A DNA stretch of 64,000 nucleotides. Origin: Ruminococcus sp. AM36-2AA. Its GTDB lineage: Bacteria; Bacillota; Clostridia; Lachnospirales; Lachnospiraceae. The stretch spans positions 1-64,000 of the forward strand of contig NZ_QTYB01000013.1 of assembly GCF_003461955.1 (NCBI RefSeq). Reading direction: 5' to 3'. The notes under the pieces were generated by a model that did no database searches, was not told the origin of the DNA, and worked only from the letters and a program-made list of their open reading frames with translations. This document shows positions 24,677 through 34,055 of the stretch, in pieces. Positions within the stretch are counted from its first letter, which is position 1, and the number at the start of each line of letters is the position of its first letter. The position numbers and the translations under genes were made by a program.

Positions 24677-26617
24677 ATGTTTAAGGTGACTTTTGCTTTT
24701 GAAAATGGCAGTACGGTAGAAGCATTTGCCAATGCGGGGGATAATTTACTGGAGGTTGCTCGTAGTGCCAATGTGGCTATCGATGCACCATGTTCCGGAA
24801 ACGGAGCCTGTGGAAAATGTCGGGTACAGTTAAAAAGCGGAGAACTGGACTCAAAGAAAACTCTTCATATTTCGGATGAAGAATATGGCGCAGGTTGGCG
24901 TCTGGCCTGTATGAGCAAGATCAGTGCAGATGTGGAGGTTCTTGTTCCGGATATTGCATCCGCATATAAGAGCCGAATGAAAGTGGCTGATTTGAGCTCA
25001 AAAGAAGAAATCGCTATTTTTGAAAATGCCAAGCATGAAGTTGAGATGGCTGGCATAGAACTTACAAACAGTCTTGATGTTGTGGAACTTCAGATGGATA
25101 TTCCATCACTGGATGATACCATGCCGGATAATGAAAGACTGACCCGTGCACTTCAGAAGTTTATGAACCTGAAGCGTGTCAGAATTCCGTATGCGGTGCT
25201 TAAGAAGCTTCCAGATGTACTTCGTGAGAGTAAATTTTCTGTGAAGTGCGTGGTTCGTACAGCACCAAATGACATGTATGTTTATGATATTTTTGACAGT
25301 AAGAAAGATGTTGTGATCGGTGGTCTTGCTGTAGATATCGGTACCACAACCGTTTCGGCAGTCCTGATCAATATGGAAACAGGAGAGATCCTGGCCAAGA
25401 GTTCTTCCGGAAACGGACAGATTCGTTTTGGTGCGGATGTTATCAACCGTATCATCGAGTCTCAGAAACCTGGTGGAAAGAAGAAACTTCAGGACGCGGT
25501 GATCAAAGAGACCATTAACCCGATGATCCATGAGATGTGCCGAAGCATTCATTTTCCGGAAGAGCAGATCTACCGGATGTGTGTTGCTTCTAATACAACC
25601 ATGAATCATCTGTTTGCAGGGATCAATGCGGATCCGCTTCGTATGGAACCGTATATTCCTACGTTTTTCAAAACAAATTCCTTGTTTGCATCGGATGTGG
25701 GAATTGAGATCAATCCGGATGCACATATTATCATGGCTCCGAATATCGGAAGCTATGTAGGTGGAGATATCACTGCCGGTACACTGGTAAGTATGATCTG
25801 GAACAGACCGGAATTTTCTCTGTTTATCGACCTTGGTACTAACGGAGAGCTTGTGTTCGGTAATTCCGATTTCATGATGAGCTGTGCATGTTCCGCTGGT
25901 CCTGCCTTTGAGGGTGGAGACATCAGTTGCGGTATGCGTGCTACAGACGGTGCCATTGAGGCATGTACCATTGATAAAGAGACCATGGAGCCGACGTATA
26001 AGGTTGTAGGAGATCCTGGAACCAAACCGGTAGGACTTTGTGGTTCCGGTATCATTGATGTGATCAGTGAACTCTTTATGACAGGAATCATCAATCCGAA
26101 GGGCAAATTTGTCCGCGAGGGCAAGAGAGTCCGTCACGATCAGTATGGCATGGGAAGCTATGTGATCGCATTTGAGGATGAAGCAGGCTCTGTTAAGGAT
26201 GTAGAGATCACAGAGGTAGATATTGATAACTTTATCCGTGCAAAAGGTGCTATTTTTTCAGCAATCCGTACCATGTTGAATTCTCTTGACTTCGATGTTT
26301 CCATGATCGACGATGTATACGTTGCCGGTGGAATCGGAAGTGGAATCAATATGGCCAATGCAGTGCATATCGGAATGTTCCCGGATATTCCTCTTGAGAA
26401 GTTCCATTACATTGGAAACTCTTCTCTTACAGGTGCTTATCTGATGCTTCATTCCACATCAGCAGAGAAGAAAACTTATGAGCTGGCTTCCAATATGACT
26501 TATCTGGAACTTTCCACAGTTCCTACGTATATGGACGAGTTTGTAGGTGCATGCTTTATTCCGCATACGGATACACATCTGTTTCCGTCTGTTATGGAAG
26601 AACAGCAGAAGAGATAA
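24677..26617 (+). CDS. acsV: Reductive activator of the corrinoid protein (ASKHA ATPase)
   Basis: This 646-residue RACo/AcsV-type protein uses ATP to return inactive Co(II) in AcsCD to Co(I). The N-terminal domain is a [2Fe-2S] ferredoxin with CSGNGACGKC and LACM supplying four Cys (about residues 39-78). A linker follows, then an ASKHA domain with GLAVDIGTTTVSAVL, FIDLGTNGELV and AGGIGSGIN. Its place right after acsE supports this role over related methylamine or methoxyl activators. Confidence 0.94.
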   Translation: MFKVTFAFENGSTVEAFANAGDNLLEVARSANVAIDAPCSGNGACGKCRVQLKSGELDSKKTLHISDEEYGAGWRLACMSKISADVEVLVPDIASAYKSRMKVADLSSKEEIAIFENAKHEVEMAGIELTNSLDVVELQMDIPSLDDTMPDNERLTRALQKFMNLKRVRIPYAVLKKLPDVLRESKFSVKCVVRTAPNDMYVYDIFDSKKDVVIGGLAVDIGTTTVSAVLINMETGEILAKSSSGNGQIRFGADVINRIIESQKPGGKKKLQDAVIKETINPMIHEMCRSIHFPEEQIYRMCVASNTTMNHLFAGINADPLRMEPYIPTFFKTNSLFASDVGIEINPDAHIIMAPNIGSYVGGDITAGTLVSMIWNRPEFSLFIDLGTNGELVFGNSDFMMSCACSAGPAFEGGDISCGMRATDGAIEACTIDKETMEPTYKVVGDPGTKPVGLCGSGIIDVISELFMTGIINPKGKFVREGKRVRHDQYGMGSYVIAFEDEAGSVKDVEITEVDIDNFIRAKGAIFSAIRTMLNSLDFDVSMIDDVYVAGGIGSGINMANAVHIGMFPDIPLEKFHYIGNSSLTGAYLMLHSTSAEKKTYELASNMTYLELSTVPTYMDEFVGACFIPHTDTHLFPSVMEEQQKR

Positions 26618-26644
26618 TACAGACTAAAATGGCAGAGGTAAAAC

Positions 26645-27307
26645 ATGGCTTTTAGTATAAATGACCTGAATTATGAAAAAGACAGCAAGGAAAGGATGCC
26701 CTGGGAACATTATACAGAAGAGTTCCAGAAAGCAGACCCGGCAGAGATTGCCGGGAGGCTTTCTATTCCCTATGATGAAGAGACAAAACAGCTGACTCTG
26801 AAATTTCTGGGAACGGTGTATCATATTTCCTGGCCGGATTTTCAGGTAACTCATGAGAAAGATGATATGGGATTTTATCCGTTGGAAGAAATGATCTATG
26901 CGAAGATCCTTACCATACGTTTCCTGCTGAATGGAAATAATTCCCAGGGAAGCGGAAGATTTAAGACCTACAGGGAAATGCCCTGGGGGGAGGTATATCT
27001 CCGTCAGTTTGATGGCAGATGTATCAAGCGTCTGGCCTTTACCTATGGAAACAGACTGAAGGATTTTAAGGGGATCATGGAGCACATCCATGCAGCTCCT
27101 GTAGATCATGGCGATATTGCCTATCAGGTGGAGATATTCCCCGGATATCTGATCCAGATGATCCTGTGGGAGGGTGATGAGGAATTTCCACCTTCTTCAC
27201 AGATATTGTTTTCCGATAATTTTCCGGTTTCCTTTGCAGCTGAGGACATGGCTGTGATGGGAGACGTTATCATCGGATCTCTGAAGGCGTTTTTGAAATG
27301 TCTTTAA
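26645..27307 (+). CDS. DUF3786 protein of the acs locus
   Basis: The 220-residue protein matches the DUF3786 family, known mostly from anaerobes and often encoded near corrinoid or CODH genes; its biochemical role is not established. It has no signal peptide, membrane helix or evident metal motif. Visible conserved segments include SWPDFQV, YAKILTIRFLL and GDEEFPPSSQILFSDN. It starts 27 bases after acsV and is followed by a small stem-loop. A helper role in corrinoid or ACS function is inference from position only. Confidence 0.75.
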   Translation: MAFSINDLNYEKDSKERMPWEHYTEEFQKADPAEIAGRLSIPYDEETKQLTLKFLGTVYHISWPDFQVTHEKDDMGFYPLEEMIYAKILTIRFLLNGNNSQGSGRFKTYREMPWGEVYLRQFDGRCIKRLAFTYGNRLKDFKGIMEHIHAAPVDHGDIAYQVEIFPGYLIQMILWEGDEEFPPSSQILFSDNFPVSFAAEDMAVMGDVIIGSLKAFLKCL

Positions 27308-27316
27308 AAAAGTTAA

Positions 27317-27338
27317 GAACAGGATGGGACCTGTTTTT
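27317..27338 (+). terminator. Weak terminator after the DUF3786 gene
   Basis: A 6-bp stem (aacagg with cctgtt) is followed by five T. It is short, so partial read-through into fhs is likely. A second A/T-rich hairpin follows at about 27348-27371. Confidence 0.5.
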
Positions 27339-27397
27339 ATAGAAATGCAGTTTTAAGGGATTAAAAACTGTAAAAATACCTAAAGGGAGGTAACATT

Positions 27398-29083
27398 ATG
27401 GGATTTAAAAGTGACATCGAAATTGCACAGGAGTGCGAAATGCTTCCAATCACACAGATTGCAGAGAAGGCAGGTATTGATGACAAATATCTGGAGCAGT
27501 ACGGAAAGTACAAAGCAAAAATTGATTACAATCTGTTAAAAGAGAGTGACAAGAAAGATGGTAAGCTGATCCTCGTAACAGCTATCAACCCGACACCAGC
27601 AGGAGAGGGAAAAACAACAACAACCGTTGGTCTTGCAGATGCAATGCAGAAAATGGGCAAAAAAGTAATGGTAGCTCTTCGTGAGCCATCCCTCGGACCG
27701 GTATTCGGTGTAAAAGGTGGTGCAGCAGGCGGCGGTTACGCACAGGTAGTTCCGATGGAGGATATCAACCTTCACTTTACCGGTGACTTCCATGCGATCG
27801 GTGCGGCAAACAACCTTCTTGCAGCAATGATCGACAACCATATCTTCCAGGGTAATGACCTGAACATTGACCCGAGAAAGATCACATGGAGACGTTGCGT
27901 GGACATGAACGACCGTCAGCTTCGTAATGTAGTAGATGGTCTTGGCGGAAGAACAAACGGTATGCCACGTGAAGACGGATACGACATTACAGTTGCATCT
28001 GAGATCATGGCAGTTCTCTGTCTTGCAAGCGACATCAAAGACCTGAAAGAGAGACTTTCCAGAATCATCATCGGATACACCTATGGTAAAGTTTCCGAGC
28101 AGAAACCGGTAACAGCTGGTGATCTTCATGCAGAGGGTGCTATGACAGCACTTCTGAAAGATGCCCTGAAACCAAACCTTGTACAGACACTGGAGCATGT
28201 TCCGGCAATCGTTCACGGCGGACCATTCGCAAACATCGCTCATGGATGTAACTCCGTAACAGCTACAAAGATGGCTATGAAACTTGCTGATTATGCCATC
28301 ACAGAGGCTGGATTCGGTGCTGACCTTGGTGCTGAGAAATTCCTTGACATCAAGTGCCGTATGGCAGGCCTTCATCCAAGCGCAGTTGTTATCGTAGCTA
28401 CTGTTCGTGCACTGAAATACAACGGTGGTGTTCCGAAGGCAGATCTGAACAACGAGAACCTTGAGGCTCTTGAGAAAGGTCTTCCAAACCTTCTGAAACA
28501 TGTAAGCAATATCAAGAATGTATACAAACTTCCATGTGTAGTTGCTATCAATGCATTCCCGACCGATACCAAGGCAGAGCTTGACCTGGTTGAGGCAAAA
28601 TGTAAAGAGCTTGGCGTTAACGTTGCACTTTCCGAGGTATGGGCAAAAGGCGGCGAAGGCGGCATGAAGCTTGCTGAGGAAGTGATCCGTCTTGTTGAGG
28701 AGCCGAATGACTTCACATATGCTTATGAGCTTGAGGGATCTATCGAGGATAAACTGAATAACATCGTACAGAAAGTTTACGGTGGTAAGAAAGTTGTTCT
28801 TACAGCAAATGCTCAGAAACAGGCAAAACAGCTGGAAGCTCTTGGATTTGGCAACTGCCCGATCTGTGTAGCTAAGACACAGTACAGTCTGACAGATGAT
28901 CAGACAAAACTTGGCGCACCGACAGACTTTGAGGTAACAGTACGTAACCTGAAGATTTCCGCAGGTGCAGGATTCATCGTTGCCCTGACAGGTGAGATCA
29001 TGACTATGCCAGGTCTCCCGAAAGTTCCGGCAGCAACCAAGATCGATGTAGATGAGACAGGTAAGATCACAGGCCTCTTCTAA
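27398..29083 (+). CDS. fhs: Formate--tetrahydrofolate ligase
   Basis: Fhs joins formate and THF using ATP, the first committed step of the methyl branch after formate. The P-loop-like [14 protein letters not shown] (about residues 66-79), [18 protein letters not shown] and the C-terminal segments match the family, and 561 residues is normal. Start ATG follows GGGAGG. Heavy codon bias suggests high expression. No THF riboswitch was seen upstream. Confidence 0.97.
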   Translation: MGFKSDIEIAQECEMLPITQIAEKAGIDDKYLEQYGKYKAKIDYNLLKESDKKDGKLILVTAINPTPAGEGKTTTTVGLADAMQKMGKKVMVALREPSLGPVFGVKGGAAGGGYAQVVPMEDINLHFTGDFHAIGAANNLLAAMIDNHIFQGNDLNIDPRKITWRRCVDMNDRQLRNVVDGLGGRTNGMPREDGYDITVASEIMAVLCLASDIKDLKERLSRIIIGYTYGKVSEQKPVTAGDLHAEGAMTALLKDALKPNLVQTLEHVPAIVHGGPFANIAHGCNSVTATKMAMKLADYAITEAGFGADLGAEKFLDIKCRMAGLHPSAVVIVATVRALKYNGGVPKADLNNENLEALEKGLPNLLKHVSNIKNVYKLPCVVAINAFPTDTKAELDLVEAKCKELGVNVALSEVWAKGGEGGMKLAEEVIRLVEEPNDFTYAYELEGSIEDKLNNIVQKVYGGKKVVLTANAQKQAKQLEALGFGNCPICVAKTQYSLTDDQTKLGAPTDFEVTVRNLKISAGAGFIVALTGEIMTMPGLPKVPAATKIDVDETGKITGLF

Positions 29084-29109
29084 TCGGAACATAAGATCAA
29101 AAACTACCG

Positions 29110-29134
29110 GAGGGGGCTTTTTATAAAAGCCCCC
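29110..29134 (+). other. Hairpin between fhs and fchA
   Basis: gggggctttt pairs with aaaagccccc around a short loop. No T-run follows it, so it is more likely an RNA stability or processing element. Confidence 0.5.
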
Positions 29135-29182
29135 AATGGGCTCTAAAGAGTGCTAAAATAAGAATATAAGGAGGAGAGTCCT

Positions 29183-29812
29183 ATGGGATTTTCTACCAGT
29201 ACATGTACTGAATTTGTTGAGGTATTAAGCTCCAAGGCACCGGTTCCTGGCGGCGGCGGCGCTTCTGCTCTTGTAGGTGCGGTTGGTACAGCTCTTGGAA
29301 ACATGGTTGGAAGCCTTACTGTTGGCAAGAAAAAATATGCAGATGTTGAGGACGAGATGTGGGAGCTGAAAAAGAAATGTGATCAGCTTCAGAAAGATTT
29401 CCTTCATCTGATCGAGAGAGACGCAGAAGTATTTGAGCCTCTTTCCAAAGCTTACGGAATGCCAAGAGAGACAGAGGAAGAAAAAGCAGAGAAAGCCCGC
29501 GTTATGGAGGCTGCTCTGAAAGAAGCCTGCTCTGTTCCGATGGAGATCATGGAGAAATGCTGTGAGGCCATTGAACTTATCGTTGAGTTCGGCGCAAAAG
29601 GTTCCAAGCTTGCGATCAGTGATGCTGGCGTAGGTGCTGCATTCTGCAAAGCTGCTCTTAAGGGAGCAAGCCTGAATGTATACATCAATACAAAGTCTAT
29701 GGCAGATCGTGCGTATGCAGAGGAATTAAACAAAAAAGCAGACGCTATGCTTGAGAAATATACAAAGATCGCAGACGAGACATTTGACAGTGTTCTCGGA
29801 AGACTGAAATAG
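29183..29812 (+). CDS. fchA: Methenyltetrahydrofolate cyclohydrolase, FchA type
   Basis: FchA belongs to the formiminotransferase-cyclodeaminase family and in acetogens hydrolyses or forms methenyl-THF. The signature PVPGGGGASALVGAVG near residue 21 and a helical body match this family; 209 residues is usual. AGGAGGAG precedes the ATG, and folD follows after 14 bases. The adjacent FolD lacks the cyclohydrolase Lys, which suggests that FchA carries out this step here. Confidence 0.94.
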   Translation: MGFSTSTCTEFVEVLSSKAPVPGGGGASALVGAVGTALGNMVGSLTVGKKKYADVEDEMWELKKKCDQLQKDFLHLIERDAEVFEPLSKAYGMPRETEEEKAEKARVMEAALKEACSVPMEIMEKCCEAIELIVEFGAKGSKLAISDAGVGAAFCKAALKGASLNVYINTKSMADRAYAEELNKKADAMLEKYTKIADETFDSVLGRLK

Positions 29813-29826
29813 GAGGAACCAGACAA

Positions 29827-30678
29827 ATGGCAAAGCAGTTATTAGGTAAAGAAGTAACAGCAGCTCTTAACGAGAAGATCAAAGCTAACGTTGCAGAGCT
29901 TCAGGCAAAAGGTGTAAATCCTACACTTTGCATTATCCGTGTTGGTGAGAATCCAAGCGATATTTCCTATGAGAGAGGAGCAACCAAACGTTGCGAGACT
30001 CTTGGGGTTGCATGTGAGAAGATTCTTCTTCCGGAGGACGTTTCCCAGGATGAGCTTCTTGCAACTATCGATAAAGTAAACAAAGATGACAAGATCCACG
30101 GCGTTCTTCTGTTCCGTCCGCTTCCGAAACATCTGGATCAGGCAGTGATCGAGAATGCTCTTGCAGCAGAAAAAGACGTTGACTGTATGACAGATCTTTC
30201 CATGTCCGGTGTATTCACAGGCAAAAAGATCGGATTCCCGCCATGTACACCACAGGCATGCATGGAGATCCTGGATCATTACGGAATCGACTGCACAGGC
30301 AAAAAAGCTGTTGTGATCGGAAGAAGCCTTGTAGTTGGTAAACCAGCTGCAATGATGCTTGTTAAGAAAAATGCGACAGTTACTATCTGCCACACAAGAA
30401 CCGTTGATATGCCATCCGTTGCAAAAGAGGCTGACATTGTTATCGTTGCAGCTGGCCGTGCTGGTGTTGTTGGTGCTGATTATGTCAGAGAGGGACAGAC
30501 AATCATCGATGTTGGTATCAATGTAAACGCTGAGGGTAAACTTTGCGGTGATGTTGATTATGCGGCAGTTGAGCCGATCGTTGATGCGATTACACCGGTT
30601 CCTGGTGGAGTTGGAAGTGTTACAACTTCTGTTCTTGTAGGTCATGTAGTTGAAGCTGCAATGAGAAAAGCGCAGTAA
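29827..30678 (+). CDS. folD: Methylenetetrahydrofolate dehydrogenase, FolD-type without cyclohydrolase residues
   Basis: The Rossmann half is intact (VVIGRSLVVGKPAAMML, TVTICHTRT, VDVGINV-like segment, PVPGGVGSVT), so the dehydrogenase step is expected. The bifunctional family's cyclohydrolase motif Y-x3-K reads Y48-E-R-G-A52, so the catalytic Lys is Ala (codon gca, 29980-29982). The Gln of VQLPLP is replaced as well (LFRPLP, Phe96). The KDVD Asp is kept. Two lost residues plus an adjacent fchA suggest a dehydrogenase-only enzyme. Length 283 is normal; it closes the fhs-fchA-folD run. Confidence 0.92.
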   Translation: MAKQLLGKEVTAALNEKIKANVAELQAKGVNPTLCIIRVGENPSDISYERGATKRCETLGVACEKILLPEDVSQDELLATIDKVNKDDKIHGVLLFRPLPKHLDQAVIENALAAEKDVDCMTDLSMSGVFTGKKIGFPPCTPQACMEILDHYGIDCTGKKAVVIGRSLVVGKPAAMMLVKKNATVTICHTRTVDMPSVAKEADIVIVAAGRAGVVGADYVREGQTIIDVGINVNAEGKLCGDVDYAAVEPIVDAITPVPGGVGSVTTSVLVGHVVEAAMRKAQ

Positions 30679-30699
30679 TAAAGGATTGATTATTTAGAT

Positions 30700-31461
30700 A
30701 TGTACAGATTCCGAAATCGTTTTTGTTTACGGATGATGGTGCTTGCAGGCGTTCTGGTGTTCGGAACGCCTGCAGGTGTTTTGGCAGAGGATGTGGATCA
30801 TTCCATGGAGGGGCAGATCTCGAAGCCGCAGTCATCCGGAGAGAATAATGCAGATGGTTTTGTGGATGATTCCACAGATAATACTTATGGATATTATACG
30901 ATCATGGGGTGTACCACAGTGGATGTGGAGGATATGGTGGCGCAGTATGAGGCGCAGAATGTGGAGTATCCTTCGGATGTCCTGACAGAGGGTGGTGCAC
31001 CGGATATTGATTCGTTTTGCACGATTGTGATAGAGGAGGCGGATGCGGAGGGTGTCCGTGGAGAAGTTGTTTATGAGCAGGCGATGCTTGAGACTGGATG
31101 GCTGCAGTTTGGCGGGGATGCCAGCGCGGGGCAGTTTAATTTTTCCGGGCTTGGGACTACGGGTGGAGGCGTTGCCGGAAATTCTTTTCCGGATGTAAGG
31201 ACCGGGATCCGGGCGCAGGTGCAGCATCTGAAGGCTTATGCCTCATCAGAGGATCTGAACCAGGCCTGTGTGGATAACCGCTTTCAATATGTTGCCCGGG
31301 AGAGTGCTCCTTATGTGGAATGGCTGGGGATTCAGGAGAATCCTTATGGAGGTGGCTGGGCTGCCGGGAGGAGTTATGGATATAAGCTTCGGAGCCTTCT
31401 GGCGGGTCTGAAAGGTGAGGAGTATGCCTGGCCGGAGAGCACGGAGACGGTGGAGAGGTAG
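30700..31461 (+). CDS. Secreted glucosaminidase-like protein
   Basis: The 253-residue protein has a signal peptide (about residues 1-29, ending near GVLAED), a low-complexity acidic linker and a glucosaminidase/lysozyme-like domain. The domain shows YEQAMLETGWLQFGGDAS followed by NFSGLGTTGG and the late GYGYKLRSLL-like segment (RSYGYKLRSLLAGL), as in peptidoglycan N-acetylglucosaminidases; the Glu in AMLETGW is the likely catalytic acid. It starts 21 bases after folD with a poor ribosome site, so expression may be low. GC and codon use are higher than in folD. Confidence 0.82.
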   Translation: MYRFRNRFCLRMMVLAGVLVFGTPAGVLAEDVDHSMEGQISKPQSSGENNADGFVDDSTDNTYGYYTIMGCTTVDVEDMVAQYEAQNVEYPSDVLTEGGAPDIDSFCTIVIEEADAEGVRGEVVYEQAMLETGWLQFGGDASAGQFNFSGLGTTGGGVAGNSFPDVRTGIRAQVQHLKAYASSEDLNQACVDNRFQYVARESAPYVEWLGIQENPYGGGWAAGRSYGYKLRSLLAGLKGEEYAWPESTETVER

Positions 31462-31563
31462 TGGCGGACAGTAGTGGCGGAGGGGTTGGCCGTGGTAGGC
31501 TGTCTGGCTATACGGTAGGATGTGGATGAGGGACGGAGGCGGGCTTTGCCCTGTCCTGGTTGA

Positions 31564-31618
31564 TAAAAATGGAGATGTAACCTTGAGGTTTAATTAAGGT
31601 TGCATCTCCGTTTTTGGT
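31564..31618. terminator. Bidirectional terminator between convergent genes
   Basis: ggagatg-aacctt pairs with aaggtt-catctcc with one bulge on each side, flanked by A-run and T-run. It serves the glucosaminidase gene from the left and the hydrogenase gene from the right. Confidence 0.85.
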
Positions 31619-31666
31619 TTCGTATAAAATATTTCTGGGAATTATCTGGAAAAATATTTCGATATA

Positions 31667-33175
31667 TTAGTTCAGTTCCAGGTTTTCAAGTTCCTGTGAA
31701 GGAAGCTTGGGTTCTGAGGTGTCTACGTATTTTTTGAGGGCTTTGGAGGTTTTGGCGAAGCCGGCGTTGGTTCCGGCGCCGCCGATGCAGCCTCCTGGGC
31801 AGGCCATGCCTTCGATCATGCAGTTTTTGATCTTACCGGCTTTGGCCAGGGTGAGGACTTTTTTGCATTCGGCAAGGCTTTCTGCGTGTTCGATGTGTAC
31901 GGGTACGTCGGGGTAGTATTCTTTCAGGCAGTTTTCGATGGCTCCGGCTACACCGCCTGCGATGGCATATCCTCTTCCTGCGGCGGTTGCGGCCTGGGTT
32001 TCTTCCGGGAGTTCTTCGCAGGTGGATGGGGTGATATTTTTGGCATCAAAGAGACCCCAGAGTTCTTCGAAGGTGATTACGAAGTCTACGTCACTTCTCA
32101 CGGAATGGCGCATAGCTTCCAGTTTTTTGGAGGCGCATGGTCCGATGAAGACTACTTTGGCGTTAGGGTGTTCTTTTTTTACAATGCGGGCGGTTGCTAC
32201 CATCGGGGTCAGCTCCTGGGAGATGTTGTCGATCATGGCCGGGAAGTATTTCTTTGCCATGACGGACCATGATGGACAGCAGGAGGTGAGGAGGAACGGG
32301 AGGTTGCCGGTGGCTACTTCTTTGGCATAGTGGTGTGCTTCAGAGATGCAGCCGATGTCTGCGCCCAGTGCTACCTCATAAATGTTTGAGAAGCCCAGCT
32401 GTTTAAGGGCGGAGCGGAATTTGCCTGGGGTGACGTCTTCGCCGAACTGATTGATATAAGCAGGTGCAACTTCTGCAATGATCTCAGTTCCTTCACGGAG
32501 GGCGTGGGAGAGCTGGAAGATCTGGGATTTATCTGAGATGGCTCCGAATGGGCAGCTGACCATACACATACCACAGGATACGCATTTGTCCTGGTTGATG
32601 GAAGCTCTTCCCTGTTCATCACTTTCGATGGCTTTTACACCGCAGGCGCGTTCGCAGGGGCGTTCTTTGTGGGCGATGGCGTCGTAGGGACAGACGGATT
32701 TGCATCTTCCGCAGTGGATGCATTTATCCTGGTCGATAAAGGATTTGCCGTCTACCATGGAGATGGCGCCTTTGGGGCAGGTGAGCATACAGGGATGTGC
32801 GACGCAGCCGCGGCACATGTTGCTGACTTCGTATTTGTTGGATTCGCATGCGGAACATGCAGATGGGATTACCTGCATAAGAGGTGGTTCGTAATATTTC
32901 TCGTCAATGTTGCTGGCTTTTACTCCGTCGGTCAGATGGACGGAACGGTTCTCCGGACGGAGAGAAAGGCCCATGGCCAGGCGGACACGTTCGCTTGCAA
33001 CAGCTCTTTCGCGGTAGATACTTTCACGGTATTTCGCACGTTCTTCTACGATGTTGTAGGGAATGGATTCAATATCGTGGATTAGGGATTCGTCCGTGGA
33101 TTCAAATCCGATCTTCGCAATTTCTGTAAAAATCTTTCTTCGGATCTGTTTAACTGGTGTGTCGAGATTTCGCAT
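31667..33175 (-). CDS. Monomeric [FeFe] hydrogenase, probable group B
   Basis: The protein of about 502 residues has an N-terminal region with many Cys (CSACE, CRGCVAHPCMLTCPKGAI, CIHCGRCKSVCP, CVSCGMCMVSCP) for several [4Fe-4S] clusters, then the H-cluster domain: L1 TSCCPSW, L2 GPCASKKLE and L3 EGMACPGGCIGGAG. Gly before PC in L2 and the altered L3 end differ from group A enzymes such as HydA here and fit group B. Start 33175 follows AAGGAG. It is transcribed away from hydCBA across a 400-base spacer. Its role in H2 uptake, evolution or sensing is not set by sequence. Confidence 0.85.
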   Translation of the reverse strand: MRNLDTPVKQIRRKIFTEIAKIGFESTDESLIHDIESIPYNIVEERAKYRESIYRERAVASERVRLAMGLSLRPENRSVHLTDGVKASNIDEKYYEPPLMQVIPSACSACESNKYEVSNMCRGCVAHPCMLTCPKGAISMVDGKSFIDQDKCIHCGRCKSVCPYDAIAHKERPCERACGVKAIESDEQGRASINQDKCVSCGMCMVSCPFGAISDKSQIFQLSHALREGTEIIAEVAPAYINQFGEDVTPGKFRSALKQLGFSNIYEVALGADIGCISEAHHYAKEVATGNLPFLLTSCCPSWSVMAKKYFPAMIDNISQELTPMVATARIVKKEHPNAKVVFIGPCASKKLEAMRHSVRSDVDFVITFEELWGLFDAKNITPSTCEELPEETQAATAAGRGYAIAGGVAGAIENCLKEYYPDVPVHIEHAESLAECKKVLTLAKAGKIKNCMIEGMACPGGCIGGAGTNAGFAKTSKALKKYVDTSEPKLPSQELENLELN

Positions 33176-33320
33176 AGAGTTTCTCCTTTTCAAAATAAGA
33201 TTAATAAAATGTTTTCCACGCACTTTTCTTTCATATTAAAGTAAATGAGAAATAAAATCAATAACAGGAAATGTTTTTTACCGGGAACATAAAGTAAATT
33301 TGTTCCTTTATTATCATAAC

Positions 33321-33336
33321 TGTTAAAAATTGAACA
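33321..33336. promoter_or_regulatory. Candidate Rex operator between divergent hydrogenase genes
   Basis: TGTTAAAAATTGAACA matches the clostridial Rex half-site pattern TGTTAA-N4-TTAACA with one mismatch. Rex senses NADH/NAD+ and is known to control clostridial hydrogenase genes. The rest of 33176-33575 holds the hydC promoter and no gene. Confidence 0.45.
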
Positions 33337-33415
33337 TTTTTTGAAAAAAATAGACACAAAACCAGTAAGCCATTGTAAACTTTTCAATATATTCTGAAAA
33401 AACCGAAAAAAGCAC

Positions 33416-33444
33416 TTGTGGAAAATGACGATATAAGTTATAAT
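33416..33444 (+). promoter_or_regulatory. Promoter of hydCBA
   Basis: TTGTGG (33416-33421) and TATAAT (33439-33444) have a 17-base spacer and precede hydC by about 130 bases, leaving a long leader. Confidence 0.65.
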
Positions 33445-33575
33445 TAAAAGCACAAAAATAGTGCAAAATAATGGTTTGCATAAACGCGCGGCACTGACAA
33501 AGTGTTAGAGTATCAACCTGTAATGGGAGCAGGCTGATCAAGTGGAAAATCTATGAGAAACAAGGAGGGAACCGA

Positions 33576-34055
33576 ATGTTAGACCAGACGTATTACAAGA
33601 AAACGGATGAGATCATCGAGCACTACGGTCGGAAAGCTGCATCACTGATTCCGATCATGCAGGATATCCAGGCTGAGTATCGTTATCTCCCGGGAGAGCT
33701 TCTTACTTATGTTGCGGAACAGATTGGTGTAAAAGAAGCGAAGGCGTACAGCGTAGCCACTTTCTATGAGAACTTTTCCTTTGAACCGAAAGGCAAGTAC
33801 ATTATTAAGGTATGTGATGGTACTGCCTGTCATGTACGTAAGTCCATGCCTGTTAAGGAAGCCATGCTGAAAGAGCTTGGACTGACCCATAAGAAACATA
33901 CAACGGATGATATGCTTTTTACAGTTGAGACTGTTTCCTGTCTGGGTGCATGTGGACTGGCACCGACACTGACTGTAAATGATGAAGTTCACCCGAAAAT
34001 GACTCCTGAGAAGGCTGTTGAGCTTTTAAATGAATTGAGAGGTGAGAGCGTATGA
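33576..34055 (+). CDS. hydC: Electron-bifurcating type hydrogenase, NuoE-like subunit
   Basis: The 159-residue thioredoxin-fold protein binds one [2Fe-2S] cluster with CDGTACHVR and later CLGACGLAP supplying four Cys. It matches NuoE/HydC subunits of NAD-linked bifurcating hydrogenases. A GGAGGG site precedes the ATG, and the ATGA at its end overlaps hydB. Confidence 0.93.
   Translation: MLDQTYYKKTDEIIEHYGRKAASLIPIMQDIQAEYRYLPGELLTYVAEQIGVKEAKAYSVATFYENFSFEPKGKYIIKVCDGTACHVRKSMPVKEAMLKELGLTHKKHTTDDMLFTVETVSCLGACGLAPTLTVNDEVHPKMTPEKAVELLNELRGESV

Noticed and set aside
27308..27397. Tetrahydrofolate riboswitch before fhs
   Set aside because: Only two short hairpins are present; the known folate-binding pattern was not seen.
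27536..29092. Long open frame (518 codons) antisense to fhs
   Set aside because: It mirrors fhs, a strongly codon-biased gene, has no ribosome site or protein-like domains, and is very Cys/His/Leu-rich, as expected of an antisense shadow.
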